Notes: a model not told the origin generated them from the letters alone. A stretch of DNA of 64,000 nt from Leptobrachium leishanense (GCA_009667805.1 CM019065.1:21417822-21481821); one strand, 5' to 3'; counted from the first letter of the stretch, positions 1-12,244 are shown. Program-made: numbers and translations.

Positions 1-726
1 ACGAAAACTAACCGCAAAACTCGGTGAATGCACGCCGAAAACCTGCAAAAACATCTGGATTAATCTGCCAAAAACCAAGCCCGAGCAGGAGCCGAACACA
101 GCCGAAGCAGCCAAAGCAGCTGAGACCGCAGACGAGGGAGGTGAATAAATTAGCAAAATAGTTTGTGTGAATCTGTGAAAATGAAACGCTGTTTGCAAAG
201 AAACTACTGAGCGAAAATGTCTGAAATTTGCATATGAGGTCCAGGGAAAGATAATAAAAAGGGCTGTTACAGAAAAAATAAGTAAACTTAAAAAAATAAA
301 AATCGGACTTTTAAAAAAAAATTAAGAAAAATGCTTAAAATATCCTAAAAAATCTATAAAAGAAGAGACTCTTTACTGCAAAATTTTATAATGAACGGTT
401 TATTAGATATTGAATTAAAACGGGAATATTTTAAACATTGACGTCTATAGGATTCTCCTGAATTAACTTGCCGAATTAAACCACCGAATGGCAGGGCATT
501 AGGGGAACCTTTCACTGCTGGTTTTTGTTCTCTGAATAGCCGAAGCAGTGCATTTTCATGGGGATTACACTGCCCTCGAACAGGCACGTATGTTCAGGCA
601 ATTCGCCAGGATTTGGCGAATTGCCTGCTCTCTGGATAGCCGAATGGCCAGGAAAGGTAACTGAACGCTGATTTTCAGCATTCGGTTACCTTTCTCAAGC
701 AATTCGGATCTCTTTGAAAAACCCTG
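1..726. mobile_element. MITE family M1, copy truncated by the window edge
   Basis: The right terminus reads ctctttgaaaaaccctg, a slightly mutated form of the family end ctctctgaataaccctg. The interior matches the copies at 39270-40078 and 61886-63212, sharing for example aaccgcaaaac, the tract tgaacggtttattagatatt and the phrase ctgaatagccgaag. M1 has no coding capacity in any copy here. The left terminus lies outside the window. Confidence 0.7.
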
Positions 727-737
727 ACAGACTGAGC

Positions 738-850
738 ACTAACAGAATGACAAGTAATATAATGAATAAAAATGGAATGATCAGTAACAGGATGATAAGG
801 AATATAAAGAATTAACATGGAATGATCAGTAACAGGATGATAAGTAATAT
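738..850. repeat. 45-bp minisatellite, first segment
   Basis: About 2.5 units of the tandem repeat that continues at 4083-8740. They are separated from the main array by the LINE and other insertions between 851 and 4082. Units here are more divergent (aggatgataaggaat variants), as expected for the edge of an array. Confidence 0.8.
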
Positions 851-3830
851 TTATTTATTTATTTATTTATAAAGGATTTTACCAGGAAGGATACATTGAG
901 ATTTCTCTCATTTTCAAGTATGTCCTGGGTTCAAGAACATTGAAGTGTTACAGTTACAGAAATACAAAGTAATACAATGCAAGATATTAAAAAAAAAACA
1001 CACAAATATACAGATTAACAGAAAAATATGTAGGAAATATAGTCACTAGGTTACATGTTTATAGGTGCATTCTGTATTGAGGTATGTTAGTAAGGAGCTT
1101 TTGAGTGACTTAAGACTGGGGGCAGATTTGATGGTGTCTGGGAGGTTATTCCATAATTGTGGTGCTCTGTAGGAAAATGAGGACCGAGCCACTGTCTTTT
1201 TGTATTGTGGTATAGCAAGTAAGGTGCTGGTCCTGGATCGGAAGTTATAGGATGAGGGAGCTGCTGGGGAAGCAGTCTGTTCAGGTAGGGTGGCAGCTTC
1301 CCAGAGATGCTCTTAAACACCAGGCTGGAAAGGTGAAGGGTGTGTCTGGATTCCAGCGATGGCCAGTTTAGCTCTTTTAACATGTCACAATGGTGGGTCA
1401 TGTAGTTACATTGTAGCGCAAAGCGGCAGAATAAGTTATACAATGTAGTAAATTTATGAAGGTGTGTTTGCGGGGCGGCTGCATACACTACATCTCCGTA
1501 ATCAATAGCCGGCATAAGCATTTGCTGTACAATCTGCTTTCTTACCGCGGGACTCAGGCAGGATTTGTTTCTGTACAGGGCACCAAGTTTTGGGTAAAGT
1601 TTAGATGAGAGTTTTTCAATGTGGGGGCCAAAGGATAAATTAGGGTCCAACCACATACCTAGATATTTGAGAGAAGTGACTGTGGTCAGCATGCCATTTG
1701 ATTTTGTCCCAACACATAGATGGGGATTTTGCAATTTGTGTAGTTTAGGTGCTGTTCCAAAGAGCATCGTTACAGTTTTGTCAGTATTTAAAAAAAGTTT
1801 GTTGTTTTTGATCCACTTTTCTACCTCTGTGAATTGTTCTTGCAGCACGGCCTCCAGCTGCGGGAGATTTGGTTTGCTGGTATAGATCACAGTGTCGTCT
1901 GCGTACATATGTACAGTTGAGGCTTTGCAGACGTTGGGCAGATCATTTATGAATATTGTGAATAGCAGGGGGCCTAGTATTGAGCCTTGGGGTACACCGC
2001 AAGTGACTGGGAGCGGGAGGGAGGAGCTGCCAGAAATTGACACATATTGTGATCGGTCGGATACATATGATTGGAACCAGGTTAACATGCGATCACCAAT
2101 GCCAGAGTTTTTAAGTTTTTCTAACAAGATGCCATGGTCTACCGTGTCAAAGGCCTTGGCAAAATCAAGGAAGATGGCTCCAGTTAGGTTTCCTTGTTCC
2201 ATCCCAGCCTGGATATCATTGCAGACTTTTAAAAGGGCGGTTGTAGTTGAGTGATTTGGACGAAAGCCTGATTGATCCGGGGTTAAGTAGTTCCAATATT
2301 GATAATAATCACGTAATTGTGTGTAGACACATTTTTCCAAGACTTTTGACGTTACAGGGAGCAACGATATCAGACCGTAGTTGGATACCAAAGTACTGTC
2401 ACCACTTTTATGGATAGGTACCACTCTTGCAGTCTTCCAGAGCTTGGGTATGTATCCAGTCACCAGTGACTCATTTATTAGGGTTGCGACAGGATTTGCA
2501 ATTGCTGGTGCACTGATTTTCAGCAGCATTGCTGGTATTTGATCAGGTCCAGACTGGTATTTCATTTTTTGCTTACGGAGAAGTTTAGTAATGACACTGA
2601 CAGGCACTGGTCTAAAACTGAATTCCTGTCTGATACAGGGACTTTGCACAGTTGGGGGGGCCTGCCCTGCATGAAGCCTCTCTGATTGCATGTCATTTCC
2701 TAGCTTGGCAATCAAAGTGGTGGCACATCCAACAAAATAATCATTAAAGGCATTTGCTACATCTAGGGGGTGTTGCAGGGTTTGGTTGTTTACTTTGACA
2801 GCAGCTGGCTGGGAGTGGGCTGGGGGTGCTTGTATGTTACTTATGGTTCTCCAAAAGTTTCTAGGGTTTGATATGTTATTGTTTAGATTTTTATTGAAGT
2901 AATGGGCTTTGGCCATTTTTGTTTGTTTTGTGCATTCATTCCGGCATTTTCGGTATTCGTAGTGATCGTTCATGGAACCAGTACTCTTGAAATTTGACCA
3001 CCGTGAATCTCTAAGCTGGTACATTAGTGTAAGATCAGCTGTAACCCAGGGGAGATGAGTCCCTTTTACTCACACTTTACGCAGCGGGGCATGGGAATTC
3101 CAGACTTGCAGGAGCTCAGACTGAAAGTATTCAACTGCACAGTCTAGGTCTGGGATTAGGTTTAGCCTGTACCAGGGGAGCTGTTTGAGATCACTTAGGA
3201 AGGATTCAAGAATAAATTTCTTGAAAGACCTGGTGATTATTACCTTTGGGGGAGATTTCAAGGCCTTAATTTTGCGCACGCAGTACACTAGACAATGGTC
3301 ACTAAAGCTATTAGCAAGAATGCCTGCCTCCTGTACTCTATCAGGAGATGAGGAGAGAATCCAGTCCAACAAGATATGGTTAGGGCTTTTCATATTAATG
3401 CGAGTGGGGGAGGAGATTAATTGAGTTAGCTGCAAAGTTTTAAACAGCGAGCAGTGTTTATTGTTTTTAGGATTTAGCCAATCTGTATTAAAATCGCCGA
3501 GGATCAGCAGTTCACTTTTTTGGTTTTGGGCAAGTAGGTTATTAAGGATTTGAGATATGTCAGAGAGGGAGTGCACTGGAGAGCTCGGTGGACGATAGAA
3601 CCCAGCAACAATGATTGATTTACTGAATGGGATCTCAATTATACCACAGAGGAAATCAAAGTCCAGCTGGATGAGGGTAATGAGCTGCTCTCTGCAAGGC
3701 CCTGCTTCAAACACTGACTGAGTTTGGGGTGTGTGCTGAAAGAAATCAAGATTGCAAATAGCATAACATTGGGTTGAAATTGTCCAGGAACTTAGGGGGG
3801 AGTTTGTAGGGGGCAATAAAAGTTAAGGTT
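851..3830 (-). mobile_element. L2-type non-LTR retrotransposon (LINE), 5'-truncated
   Basis: Minus-strand LINE inserted into the 45-bp minisatellite. Its 3' end is a (TAAA)n-type tail (tttatttatttattta on the plus strand, 851-871) preceded by a conserved 3' UTR (accaggaaggatacattgag, about 875-895). That same 3' segment recurs at 47937-47985, at 52690-52768 (plus strand) and as the tail of the SINE at 27856-28085. The 5' end stops inside the endonuclease region, the usual result of incomplete target-primed reverse transcription. The exact 5' boundary is uncertain (about 3820-3900). Confidence 0.85.
1046..3816 (-). pseudogene. LINE ORF2: endonuclease (partial) plus reverse transcriptase, disrupted
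   Basis: Polyprotein fragment of an L2/CR1-group LINE. The upstream block (3070-3816) is the C-terminal half of an APE-type endonuclease, with LILGDFNTDW and the terminal SDHCLVYC motif. The downstream block (1087-3024) is reverse transcriptase, with AIFLDFAKAFDTVDH, GVPQGSILGPLLF and the catalytic YADDT box. Both blocks are in the same frame, separated by one in-frame TGA (3068-3070). The RT block leaves frame near 1260-1275, where a neighbouring frame continues with YRAPQLWNNLPDTIK and stops at 1046-1048. The normally conserved NYRPISLLP motif reads NYGLISLLP. This copy therefore has two disabling lesions plus 5' truncation. The plus-strand ORFs over 1619-2254 are antisense shadows. The RT is not functional as it stands. 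Confidence 0.9.
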
Positions 3831-3970
3831 CGTTGAACAGGACATTGGGCAGAATTGAAGATTTAGAGCAAATGGGTAGAAAATGTAGAAGGGAGTGGAA
3901 TGCAGAATTCAGATAGCATTGCAACAATTCAAATATATATAAAGATATACTTGTGTGCTATACATATACG

Positions 3971-3996
<26 letters not shown>
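3971..3996. repeat. (TA)n microsatellite
   Basis: Thirteen uninterrupted TA dinucleotides, flanked by tacatatacg and cacacatacatatata variants. Short ORFs predicted across it are low-complexity artefacts. Confidence 0.95.
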
Positions 3997-4005
<9 letters not shown>

Positions 4006-4015
4006 ATATATATTA

Positions 4016-4082
4016 TAGGGATGTGCGTTTCGGGTTTCGGAATTTCGGAATTTTCACGAAATTTCCCGTTTCGTGTTTTCGG
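4016..4082. mobile_element. Fragment of a hAT-type MITE end
   Basis: Begins tagggatgtgcgtttcg, matching the terminal motif tag(a/g)(g/c)atgtgca of the hAT elements at 17076-17663, 37276-38915 and 15280-16138. It contains a small foldback of the kind cgggaaat/atttcccg. The other terminus is not seen. The minisatellite resumes immediately after it. Confidence 0.45.
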
Positions 4083-4548
4083 ATATATAAAGAATAAACA
4101 TAGAATAATCAGCAACAGAATGATAAGTAATATAATGAATTAACATGGAATGATCAGTAACAGAATGATAAGTAATATAATGAATTAACATGGAATGATC
4201 AGTATCAGAATGATAAGTAATATAATGAATTAACATGGAATGATCAGTAACATAATGATAAGTAATATAATGAATTAACATGGAATGATCAGTAACAGAA
4301 TGGTAAGTAATATAATGAATTAACATGGAATGATCAGTAACAGAATGATAAGTAATATAATGAATTAACATTGAATGATTAGTAACAGAATGATAAGTAA
4401 TATAGTGAATTAACATGGAATGATCAGTAACAGAATGATAAGTAATATAATGAATAAACATGGAATGATCAGCAACAGAATGATAAGTAATATAATGAAT
4501 TAACATGGAATGAGCAGTAACAGAATAAGTAATATAATGAATTAACCG
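4083..4548. repeat. 45-bp minisatellite, second segment
   Basis: About ten units of the same 45-bp repeat as 4944-8740, between the LINE/hAT insertion block and the GC-rich insert. The minus strand reads as a long ORF only because 45 is divisible by three and the unit lacks stops in that frame. Confidence 0.9.
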
Positions 4549-4943
4549 GGCTTGAGTGCTGCAGGAACGCGCAGAATGGCGTTCCCGCACTTCTCCTGCA
4601 GCAGAAACGTAACAGGAATGCATGTTCCCGCTGTGGGCTGACTTATCACTGGGGGTGCTAGCGGAATGCATTAACTGCATTCCGCTAGCAGCCCCCTCGA
4701 CTGGCCACATGTTCCCCCGACTCCTGAGCGCCTGCGTGTTCTTGAGTGCGGCTGCCATCCTCAGCCCCGAAGGCCGTGACACGGCCTACTACCGAGATCT
4801 CGCGAGATCGCAAGCTGGCACTCAGAGGAAGACGTGGGACACGTGATCCGGAGGTCTGAGCTGGGTAAGTATAATTCTGGAGGTCCTGTGCCTGGCTATA
4901 TTTAATTCTGGGGTCCTGTGCCTGGCTATATTTAATTCTGGTG
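4549..4943. other. GC-rich 395-bp insert inside the AT-rich minisatellite
   Basis: A CpG-containing block abruptly interrupts the array (left junction aattaac/cgggctt, right junction ctggtgg/taacag). It holds an inverted repeat around 4655-4705 (gctagcggaatgcatt against the matching reverse), a TCTCGCGAGA site, a CACGTG E-box near 4838, and at its right end a 29-bp direct repeat (ggtcctgtgcctggctatat) present twice with a partial third. No coding sequence is recognised. It could be a captured promoter fragment or an unknown mobile element. No target duplication is visible. Confidence 0.7.
4798..4807. promoter_or_regulatory. TCTCGCGAGA palindrome (BANP/CGCG-type promoter element)
   Basis: Perfect 10-bp match to the TCTCGCGAGA element, known in vertebrates to bind BANP at CpG-island promoters. 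It lies in the only GC-rich block of the minisatellite. Function here is inference; no transcript start or downstream gene is apparent. Confidence 0.4.
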
Positions 4944-7900
4944 GTAACAGAATGATAAGTAATATAATGAATTAACATGGAATGATCAGTAATAGAATGA
5001 TAAGTAATATAATGAATTAACATTCAATAATCAGTAACAGAATGATGAGTAATACAATGAATTAACATGGAATGATCAGTAACAGAATGATAAGTAATAT
5101 AATGAATTAACATGGAATGATCAGTAACAGAATGATAAGTAATATAATGAATTAACATGGAATGATCAGTAACAAAATGATAAGTAATATAATAAATTAA
5201 CATGGAATGAGCAGTAACTGAATGATAAGTAATATAATGAATTAACATGGAATGATCAGTAACAGAATGATAAGTAATATAATGAATTAACATGGAATGA
5301 GCAGTAACTGAATGATAAGTAATATAATGAATTAACATGGAATGATCAGTAACAGAATGATAAGTAATATAATGAATTAACATGGAATGATAAGTAATAT
5401 AATGAATTAACATGGAATGATCAGTAACAGAATGATAAGTAATATAATGAATTAACATGGAATGATCAGTGACAGAATGATAAGTAATATAATGAAATAA
5501 CATGGAATGATCAGTAACAGAATGATAAGTAATAAAATAAATTAACATGGAATGAGCAGTAACTGAATGATAAGTAATATAATGAATTAACATGGAATGA
5601 TCAGTAACAGAATGATAAGTAATATAATGAATTAACATGGAATGATCAGTAACAGAATGATAAGTCATATAATGAATTAACATGGAATGATAAGTAATAT
5701 AATGAATTAACATGGAATGATCAGTAACAGAATGATAAGTAATATAATGAATTAACATGGAATGATCAGTGACAGAATGATAAGTAATATAATGAAATAA
5801 CATGGAATGATCAGTAACTGAATGATAAGTAATATAATGAATTAACATGGAATGATCATTAACAGAATGGTAAGTAATATAATGAATTAACATGGAATAA
5901 TCAGTAATAGAATGATAAGTAATATAATGATTTAACATGGAATGAGCAGTAACTGTATGATAAGTAATATAATGAATTATCATGGAATGATCAGTAACAG
6001 AATGATAAGTAAAATAATGAATTAATATGGAATTATCAGTAACAGAATGATAAGTAATATAATGAATTAACATGGAATGATCAGTAACAGAATGATAAGT
6101 AATATAATGAATTAACATGGAATGATCAGTAACAGAATGATAAGTAATATAATGAATTAACATGGAATGATCAGTAACAGAATGATAAGTAATATAATGA
6201 ATTAACATGGAATGATCAGTAACAGAATGATAAGTAATATAATGAATTAACATGGAATGATCAGTAACAGAATGATAAGTAAAATAATGAATTAATATGG
6301 AATGATCAGTAACAGAATGATAAGTAATATAATGAATTAACATGTAATGATCAGTAACAGAATGATAAGTAATATAGTGAATTAACATGGAATGATCAGT
6401 AACAGAATGATAAGTAATATAATGAATTAACATGGAATGATCAGTAACAGAATGATAAGTAATATAATGAATTAACATGGAATGATCAGTAACAGAATGA
6501 AAGTAATATAATGAATTAACTTGGAATGATCAGTAACAGAATGGTAAGTAATATAATGAATTAACACGGAATGATCAGTAACAGAATGATAAGTAATATA
6601 ATGAATTAACATGGAATGATCAGTAACAGAATGATAAGTAATATAATGAATTAACATGGAATGATCAGTAACAGAATGATAAGTAATATAATGAATTAAC
6701 ACGGAATGATCAGTAACAGAATGATAAGTAATATAATGAATTAACACGGAATGATCAGTAACAGAATGATAAGTAATATAATGAATTAACATGGAGTGAT
6801 CAGTAACAGAATGATAATAAATATAATGAATTAACATGGAATGATCAGTAACAGAATGATAAGTAATATAATGAATTAACATGGAATGATCAGTAACAAA
6901 ATGATAAGTAATATAATGAATTAACATGGAGTGATCAGTAACAGAATGATAAGTAATATAATGAATTAACATGGAATGATCAGTAACAGAATGATAAGTA
7001 ATATAATGAATTAACATGGAATGATCAGTAACAGAATGATAAGTAATATAATGAATTAACATGGAATAATCAGTAGCAGAATGATAAGTAATATAATGAA
7101 TTAACATGGAATGATCAGTAACAGAATGATAAGTAATATAATGAATTAACATGGAATGATCAGTAACAGAATGATAAGTAATATAATGAATTAACATGGA
7201 ATGAGCAGTAACTGTATGATAAGTAATATAATGAATTAACATGGAATGATCAATAACAGAATGATAAGTAATATAATGAATTAACATGGAATAATCAGTA
7301 ATAGAATGATAAGTAATATAATGATTTAACATGGAATGAGCAGTAACTGTATGATAAGTAATATAATGAATTATCATGGAATGATCAGTAACAGAATGAT
7401 AAGTAAAATAATGAATTAATATGGAATTATCAGTAACAGAATGATAAGTAATATAATGAATTAACATGGAATGATCAGTAACAGAAGATAAGTAATATAA
7501 TGAATTAACATGGAATGATCAGTACAGAATGATAAGTAATATAATGAATAACATGGAATGATCAGTAACAGAATGATAAGTAATATAATGAATTAACATG
7601 GAATGATCAGTAACAGAATGATAAGTAATATAATGAATTAACATGGAATGATCAGTAACAGAATGATAAGTAAAATAATGAATTAATATGGAATGATCAG
7701 TAACAGAATGATAAGTAATATAATGAATTAACATGTAATGATCAGTAACAGAATGATAAGTAATATAGTGAATTAACATGGAATGATCAGTAACAGAATG
7801 ATAAGTAATATAATGAATTAACATGGAATGATCAGTAACAGAATGATAAGTAATATAATGAATTAACATGGAATGATCAGTAACAGAATGATAAGTAATA

Positions 7901-8740
7901 TAATGAATTAACTTGGAATGATCAGTAACAGAATGGTAAGTAATATAATGAATTAACACGGAATGATCAGTAACAGAATGATAAGTAATATAATGAATTA
8001 ACATGGAATGATCAGTAACAGAATGATAAGTAATATAATGAATTAACATGGAATGATCAGTAACAGAATGATAAGTAATATAATGAATTAACACGGAATG
8101 ATCAGTAACAGAATGATAAGTAATATAATGAATTAACACGGAATGATCAGTAACAGAATGATAAGTAATATAATGAATTAACACGGAGTGATCAGTAACA
8201 GAATGATAAGTAATATAATGAATTAACATGGAATGATCAGTAACAGAATGATAAGTAATATAATGAATTAACATGGAATGATCAGTAACAGAATGATAAG
8301 TAATATAATGAATTAACATGGAATAATCAGTAATAGAATGATAAGTAATATAATGAATTAACATGGAATGATCAATAACAGAATGATAAGTAATATAATG
8401 AATTAATTATGATAAATAATAGTATATAATGAATAATAATAAACATGGAATGATCAGTAACAGAATGATAAGTAATATAATGAATTAACATGGAATGATC
8501 AGTAACAGATGATAAGTAATATAATGAATTAACATGGAATGATCAGTAACAGAATGATAAGTAATATAATGAATTAACATGGAATGAGCAGTAACTGTAT
8601 GATAAGTAATATAATGAATTAACATGGAATGATCAATAACAGAATGATAAGTAATATAATGAATTAACATTTAATAATCAGTAACATAATAAATTAACAT
8701 ATAATTATCAGTAATAGAATGTTCAGCAATCAGCTAGTTG
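4944..8740. repeat. 45-bp minisatellite, main array (about 84 units)
   Basis: The unit is 45 bp, itself made of three related 15-mers: aatgatcagtaacag, aatgataagtaatat and aatgaattaacatgg. Most units differ by 0-3 substitutions. Some have lost one 15-mer or carry a single-base indel (for example near 6497, 7487 and 8508). The array frays into diverged sequence after about 8660. Distinctive variant units recur about 1.39 kb apart, showing higher-order duplication. The long minus-strand ORFs repeating a 15-residue motif are a by-product of the repeat length. Confidence 0.97.
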
Positions 8741-9416
8741 ACATAAAATGATGGGTAATAGAAGTTTCAGTAAAGGAATGGTCGGTGACAGAATGAATAG
8801 ACATGTAACCAAAATAAAAATAATCAATAGACAAGGAAAGATCAGACAGAGAATTATCAGACAGACGTTTGAGTATTATCAGGTGGTGACAGGATCGTGC
8901 ACCTCTCAGATATTGTATCTTACTCGCTCTCTCCTCATTCACTGAGTGTAACCAAGCAGCAGCATTTCCCAAAGACGCTGTTTTTAAAGCGACGAACATG
9001 TTCAGCATTAAATCTATATACGCGTTAAGAAGTGACGTGTTTTCCAGTGGGATATTCGTGTGAGTGGTCTGTGGAGAGACAGCATGTTATATCAATGGTT
9101 CCACAGGGGGTTCCAGGCTGTACCCTAAGGCTTGGCCATCCTGTGCTGTGATAGCTGTAACATGGGGAATTTAACATCTCACTCCTGAGACTAAAAGACT
9201 TTTCTGTGAATAATATACAGAACTATGTCATCCCTGAAAATACAATAACCGTTTTATATCATTTAAACAAAGATTTATAATTCCTCTAAATCTAAAAAAA
9301 AAATACGTGCACCAAAAATAAAACACAGAAATGTATTGTGAAATCCGTGCTGGGTCGTCACAAAATAAGTTGCACTGTGCCTTCAGAAATAGTGTGGGGG
9401 TAACCTTGAATTGTAA
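8741..9416. other. Unassigned intergenic sequence
   Basis: The first 150 bp are decayed minisatellite-like sequence. The rest (to 9416) shows no long ORF with recognisable similarity and no terminal repeat. Confidence 0.5.
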
Positions 9417-10392
9417 TTTTGTTGGGAAGGAACAGTGTGTGGTAACAGTCCAGGACTGCACACAAGCATATGTAATGGAGTCCTCCTATAGGAATTTGTA
9501 TGCAAACCTGTACTCCTAAGATACCCACTCAGGGCTAACTATTTTGGACCAAACCAAGGATCCCTAGGGACAGTACCTTAGACAAGACATACAACAGCAG
9601 AGTTCCTCTTTATTTTAACAAAAAAAAATTGTGTGTTACTTAACTGTGTATGTCACCTATGAGTGTTTTTCTTCCGTGACATGTTAAGGTACGTTTAAGG
9701 CTAGTGTCAGACGAACGTAGTAATCAAGTCCATGTCGCCGCACTGTCTAACGTCCATCGTAGCATTGATTTGTGATCAATAGAGACCAACACACAAAGTA
9801 TGTGGCAACAAACGCCACGCATTTCATGCATGCTACGCAACGGATGCCTCGCATGCCACGCATGCCACGCAATGGACTCCATTTAGGCCTCGACGTAAGA
9901 ACACTACGACAGACGCCCAGAGTGCGCCGCGTCCGCTTAGCGTCCTGTGTGCCTGATGACGCGACGTCAGATGCAGCGCATTTGCGACCTCCATCAAGTT
10001 GACTCAGAAAGTGCCCATGGGTGTATCTGCCGGAGTTGATGGGTTGAACCCAACACCTTCTTTTCCTTTTTTTCTACAGATACAGGTATGCCTTTGCAAC
10101 AAACAAGAAAGCTTCTCCTGCTTCCATCTTGGATCAAACTCCACCTCCACAAAATGCCTTTTTTTATCCTTCTCCCATTTTTTTGCCACTTTTCCAATTA
10201 ATTTTGTTTCCCATATTTCCCCTTTTTTTTCTACATCCGTCAAAAAAAACAGACCATGTGGTGTTTACAGTACCTTCCGTCAGTACGTCTGTCCGTTATG
10301 CACGCAGAGTGCTCTCAGAATGCGTTCGTCTGACATTAGCCTTATCTGGGCAGTCCTGGACTGTTACCACAAACTGGTCCTTCCCAACAAAA
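9417..10392. mobile_element. Foldback element, interrupted by a nested MITE
   Basis: The segment 9417-9458 (starting ttttgttgggaagga, ending cagtccaggactg) is repeated in inverted orientation at 10350-10392 with about three mismatches. The interior is largely the M2 MITE at 9699-10341. The outer borders of the foldback are not defined. Confidence 0.45.
9699..10341. mobile_element. MITE family M2 (TIR ggctagngtcagacgaacg)
   Basis: Terminal inverted repeats ggctagtgtcagacgaacg and gcgttcgtctgacattagcc bound a 643-bp non-coding element, flanked by taa and tta. Copies with the same ends are at 54249-54685 and 62161-62588, where 3-bp duplications are exact. Short target duplications of TWA type suggest PIF/Harbinger mobilisation. 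Confidence 0.75.
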
Positions 10393-10399
10393 ACACACG

Positions 10400-11132
10400 G
10401 GGCCGCATTATAATCTCCACGCCAAAATCCTCGCGCAAAGTGAAAATCTTTGCGCTAAGCGTTAAAGGTTTGCGCGCGAAAATCACGCTGGAATTACAAT
10501 CCTCGCGGCTTTTTTGTTCCGCCGATAAATTGCACGCACAAACAGTACACGCACAAATGCAGGCGCAGTGCCGTCTCGCGCAAAAATCGTTGCGCATGCA
10601 GTTTTTTGCACCCATTCAGCCAATCAAAATGAAGAAACACACCTATCAAACGCAACTGTATTGCGTCTGCCAGAGGCATCGGAGACGGGTTCGCCGTCTA
10701 TGATGCAAAATGAGCACATATGCTCCAGTAATAATACACACACCTGCCATCATCCATTATATTGTCGCTGCATTCCGTTTTATGGGTTGTTTTTGGTTTT
10801 GGTTAAGCCAGGTTGTTCAGATTTGCCGTTACCACCAGCTTTTCATAATCGCAAAGATCTTCCTTTTAACGCCCATGCGGTAATTTGCGCTAATAGATTG
10901 TGATACCACGTTTATCGTAGCGCACATTTGCGCCTGCGCTCATAATGTTAAATATAGGATGCGTGAAGTACAGTAAACTCGCGCATGGTTCGCGCAGGTT
11001 CACACGCGGTAGACGATTACGCGCGGTTGTAGCGTTAATAATATAATACGGAATTGATTGCAATTTTTTTTAACGCGCGCGTTAACACTTAACCATGCCG
11101 GCGCCAAAGTTAACAAGATTGTAATATGGCCC
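10400..11132. mobile_element. MITE with TIR gggccgcattataatct
   Basis: The ends gggccgcattataatct and agattgtaatatggccc are inverted repeats with two mismatches. The interior is GC/CpG-rich (cgcgcaaa, gcgcacatttgcgc motifs) and has no recognisable protein. The target duplication is not clear. Confidence 0.65.
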
Positions 11133-11182
11133 ACAATATTATCTCACCTGTTTATTTTTATCTTTTACTGTATTTTTTCCAT

Positions 11183-11633
11183 CAGGGTTATTCAGAGAGA
11201 GCCACGCTGGCACCGAAATGGTACCAAACTGTGATTTCCCCGTACGGTGACATTTCGGGGGCATTCGGCTATTCAAAGATCTGGCATGTCACCAAATTTT
11301 GCCGAATTGCCCGCAAATACAGTACTGTTCGACGGTAGTTTTACCCCCATAGAGAAGTAATGGTTAAACTATCCACAGACACCGAACAGCAGAGACATGT
11401 CAGTGAAATCACCTGCTGTTCGGTGGTTTCATTCGTCAGGTTTATTCAGGCGAATCCCATAGGTTTCAATGTTAAAATATTGAGGTGCGCTCATCTGACA
11501 CAAGCCTTAAATAGCATTTTTTTTCCTGTAACAGACCTTTTTATTATTATTCATAGGATCTTATATGTAATTTTCAGGCATTTAAGTGCAGTCTTTTTGT
11601 TAGCAAACGCGTTTTAAAAGTTGCAGTCGTTTA
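11183..11633. mobile_element. MITE M1, 3' part replaced by a piggyBac-like insertion
   Basis: Begins cagggttattcagagag. The interior matches the complete copy 25103-25935, including gttttaaaagttgcagt. It breaks at a TTAA (11634-11637) where a piggyBac-like element starts. The remainder of M1 is not recovered on the far side. Confidence 0.7.
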
Positions 11634-11806
11634 TTAACCCCTTCACTGCTGAGCCATTTCCCGCCTGTGTGCTGAGCTCATTTTTACCGGTTTCGCTCAT
11701 CATGTTTAACCACGTTTTGAAGCCTTATTTTATTATATGACCCAGACATATTATATATCGTTCTTTCCGGCAGACTCGGCAGATTCATAATATGTCATTA
11801 TTATAT

Positions 11807-12244
11807 TTGGAGTACTGTGTGCAGTACTGGAGACCGTATCTCCAGAAGGATATAGACATCTTAGAGAGAGTTCAGAGAAGGGCTACTAAAATGGTGTACG
11901 GCTTGAAGGAGAAAAGTTACCAGGAAAGGCTTAATGATCTTAACATGTACAGCTTGGAAAAAAGACGAGACAGAGGAGATATGATAGAAACATTTAAATA
12001 CGTAAAGGGAATCCACAAGGTAGAGGAAGGGATTATATTTAAAAGGAAACAAAGTAGCAAAACAAGAGGACATAGTCTTAGATTAGAGAGGCAAAGGTTT
12101 AAAAGTAACATCAGGAAGCATTATTTTACTGAGAGGGTGGTGGATACATGGAACAGTCTTCCAGTAGAAGTGGTAGAGGCCAAAACAGTAATTGAATTTA
12201 AGCAGGCATGGGATAGGCATAAGGCTATCCTAAACAAAAGATAA
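11807..12244 (+). pseudogene. C-terminal end of a CR1 reverse-transcriptase polyprotein
   Basis: The open frame encodes the post-RT C-terminal region of CR1/jockey-group LINE proteins: LEYCVQYW, LERVQRRATKM, LEKRRDRGDMIETFKY, FTERVVDTWNSLP and VVEAKTVIEFK, then a stop at 12242-12244. None of the RT catalytic motifs is present. It is a truncated retrotransposon remnant, not a host gene. The first few codons of the ORF (from 11792) belong to the host MITE. Confidence 0.9.

Noticed and set aside
1619..2254. Plus-strand ORFs of 88 and 120 codons
   Set aside because: Antisense shadows of the LINE reverse transcriptase.
4054..8670. Very long minus-strand ORFs (up to 484 codons) repeating a 15-residue motif
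   Set aside because: They follow from a 45-bp tandem repeat without stops in one frame; frame shifts occur wherever a unit has an indel, substitutions are not biased to third positions, and there is no start context or domain.
9999..10703. 234-codon plus-strand ORF
   Set aside because: It crosses the boundary between two unrelated MITEs (10341 and 10400) and has no recognisable domain.
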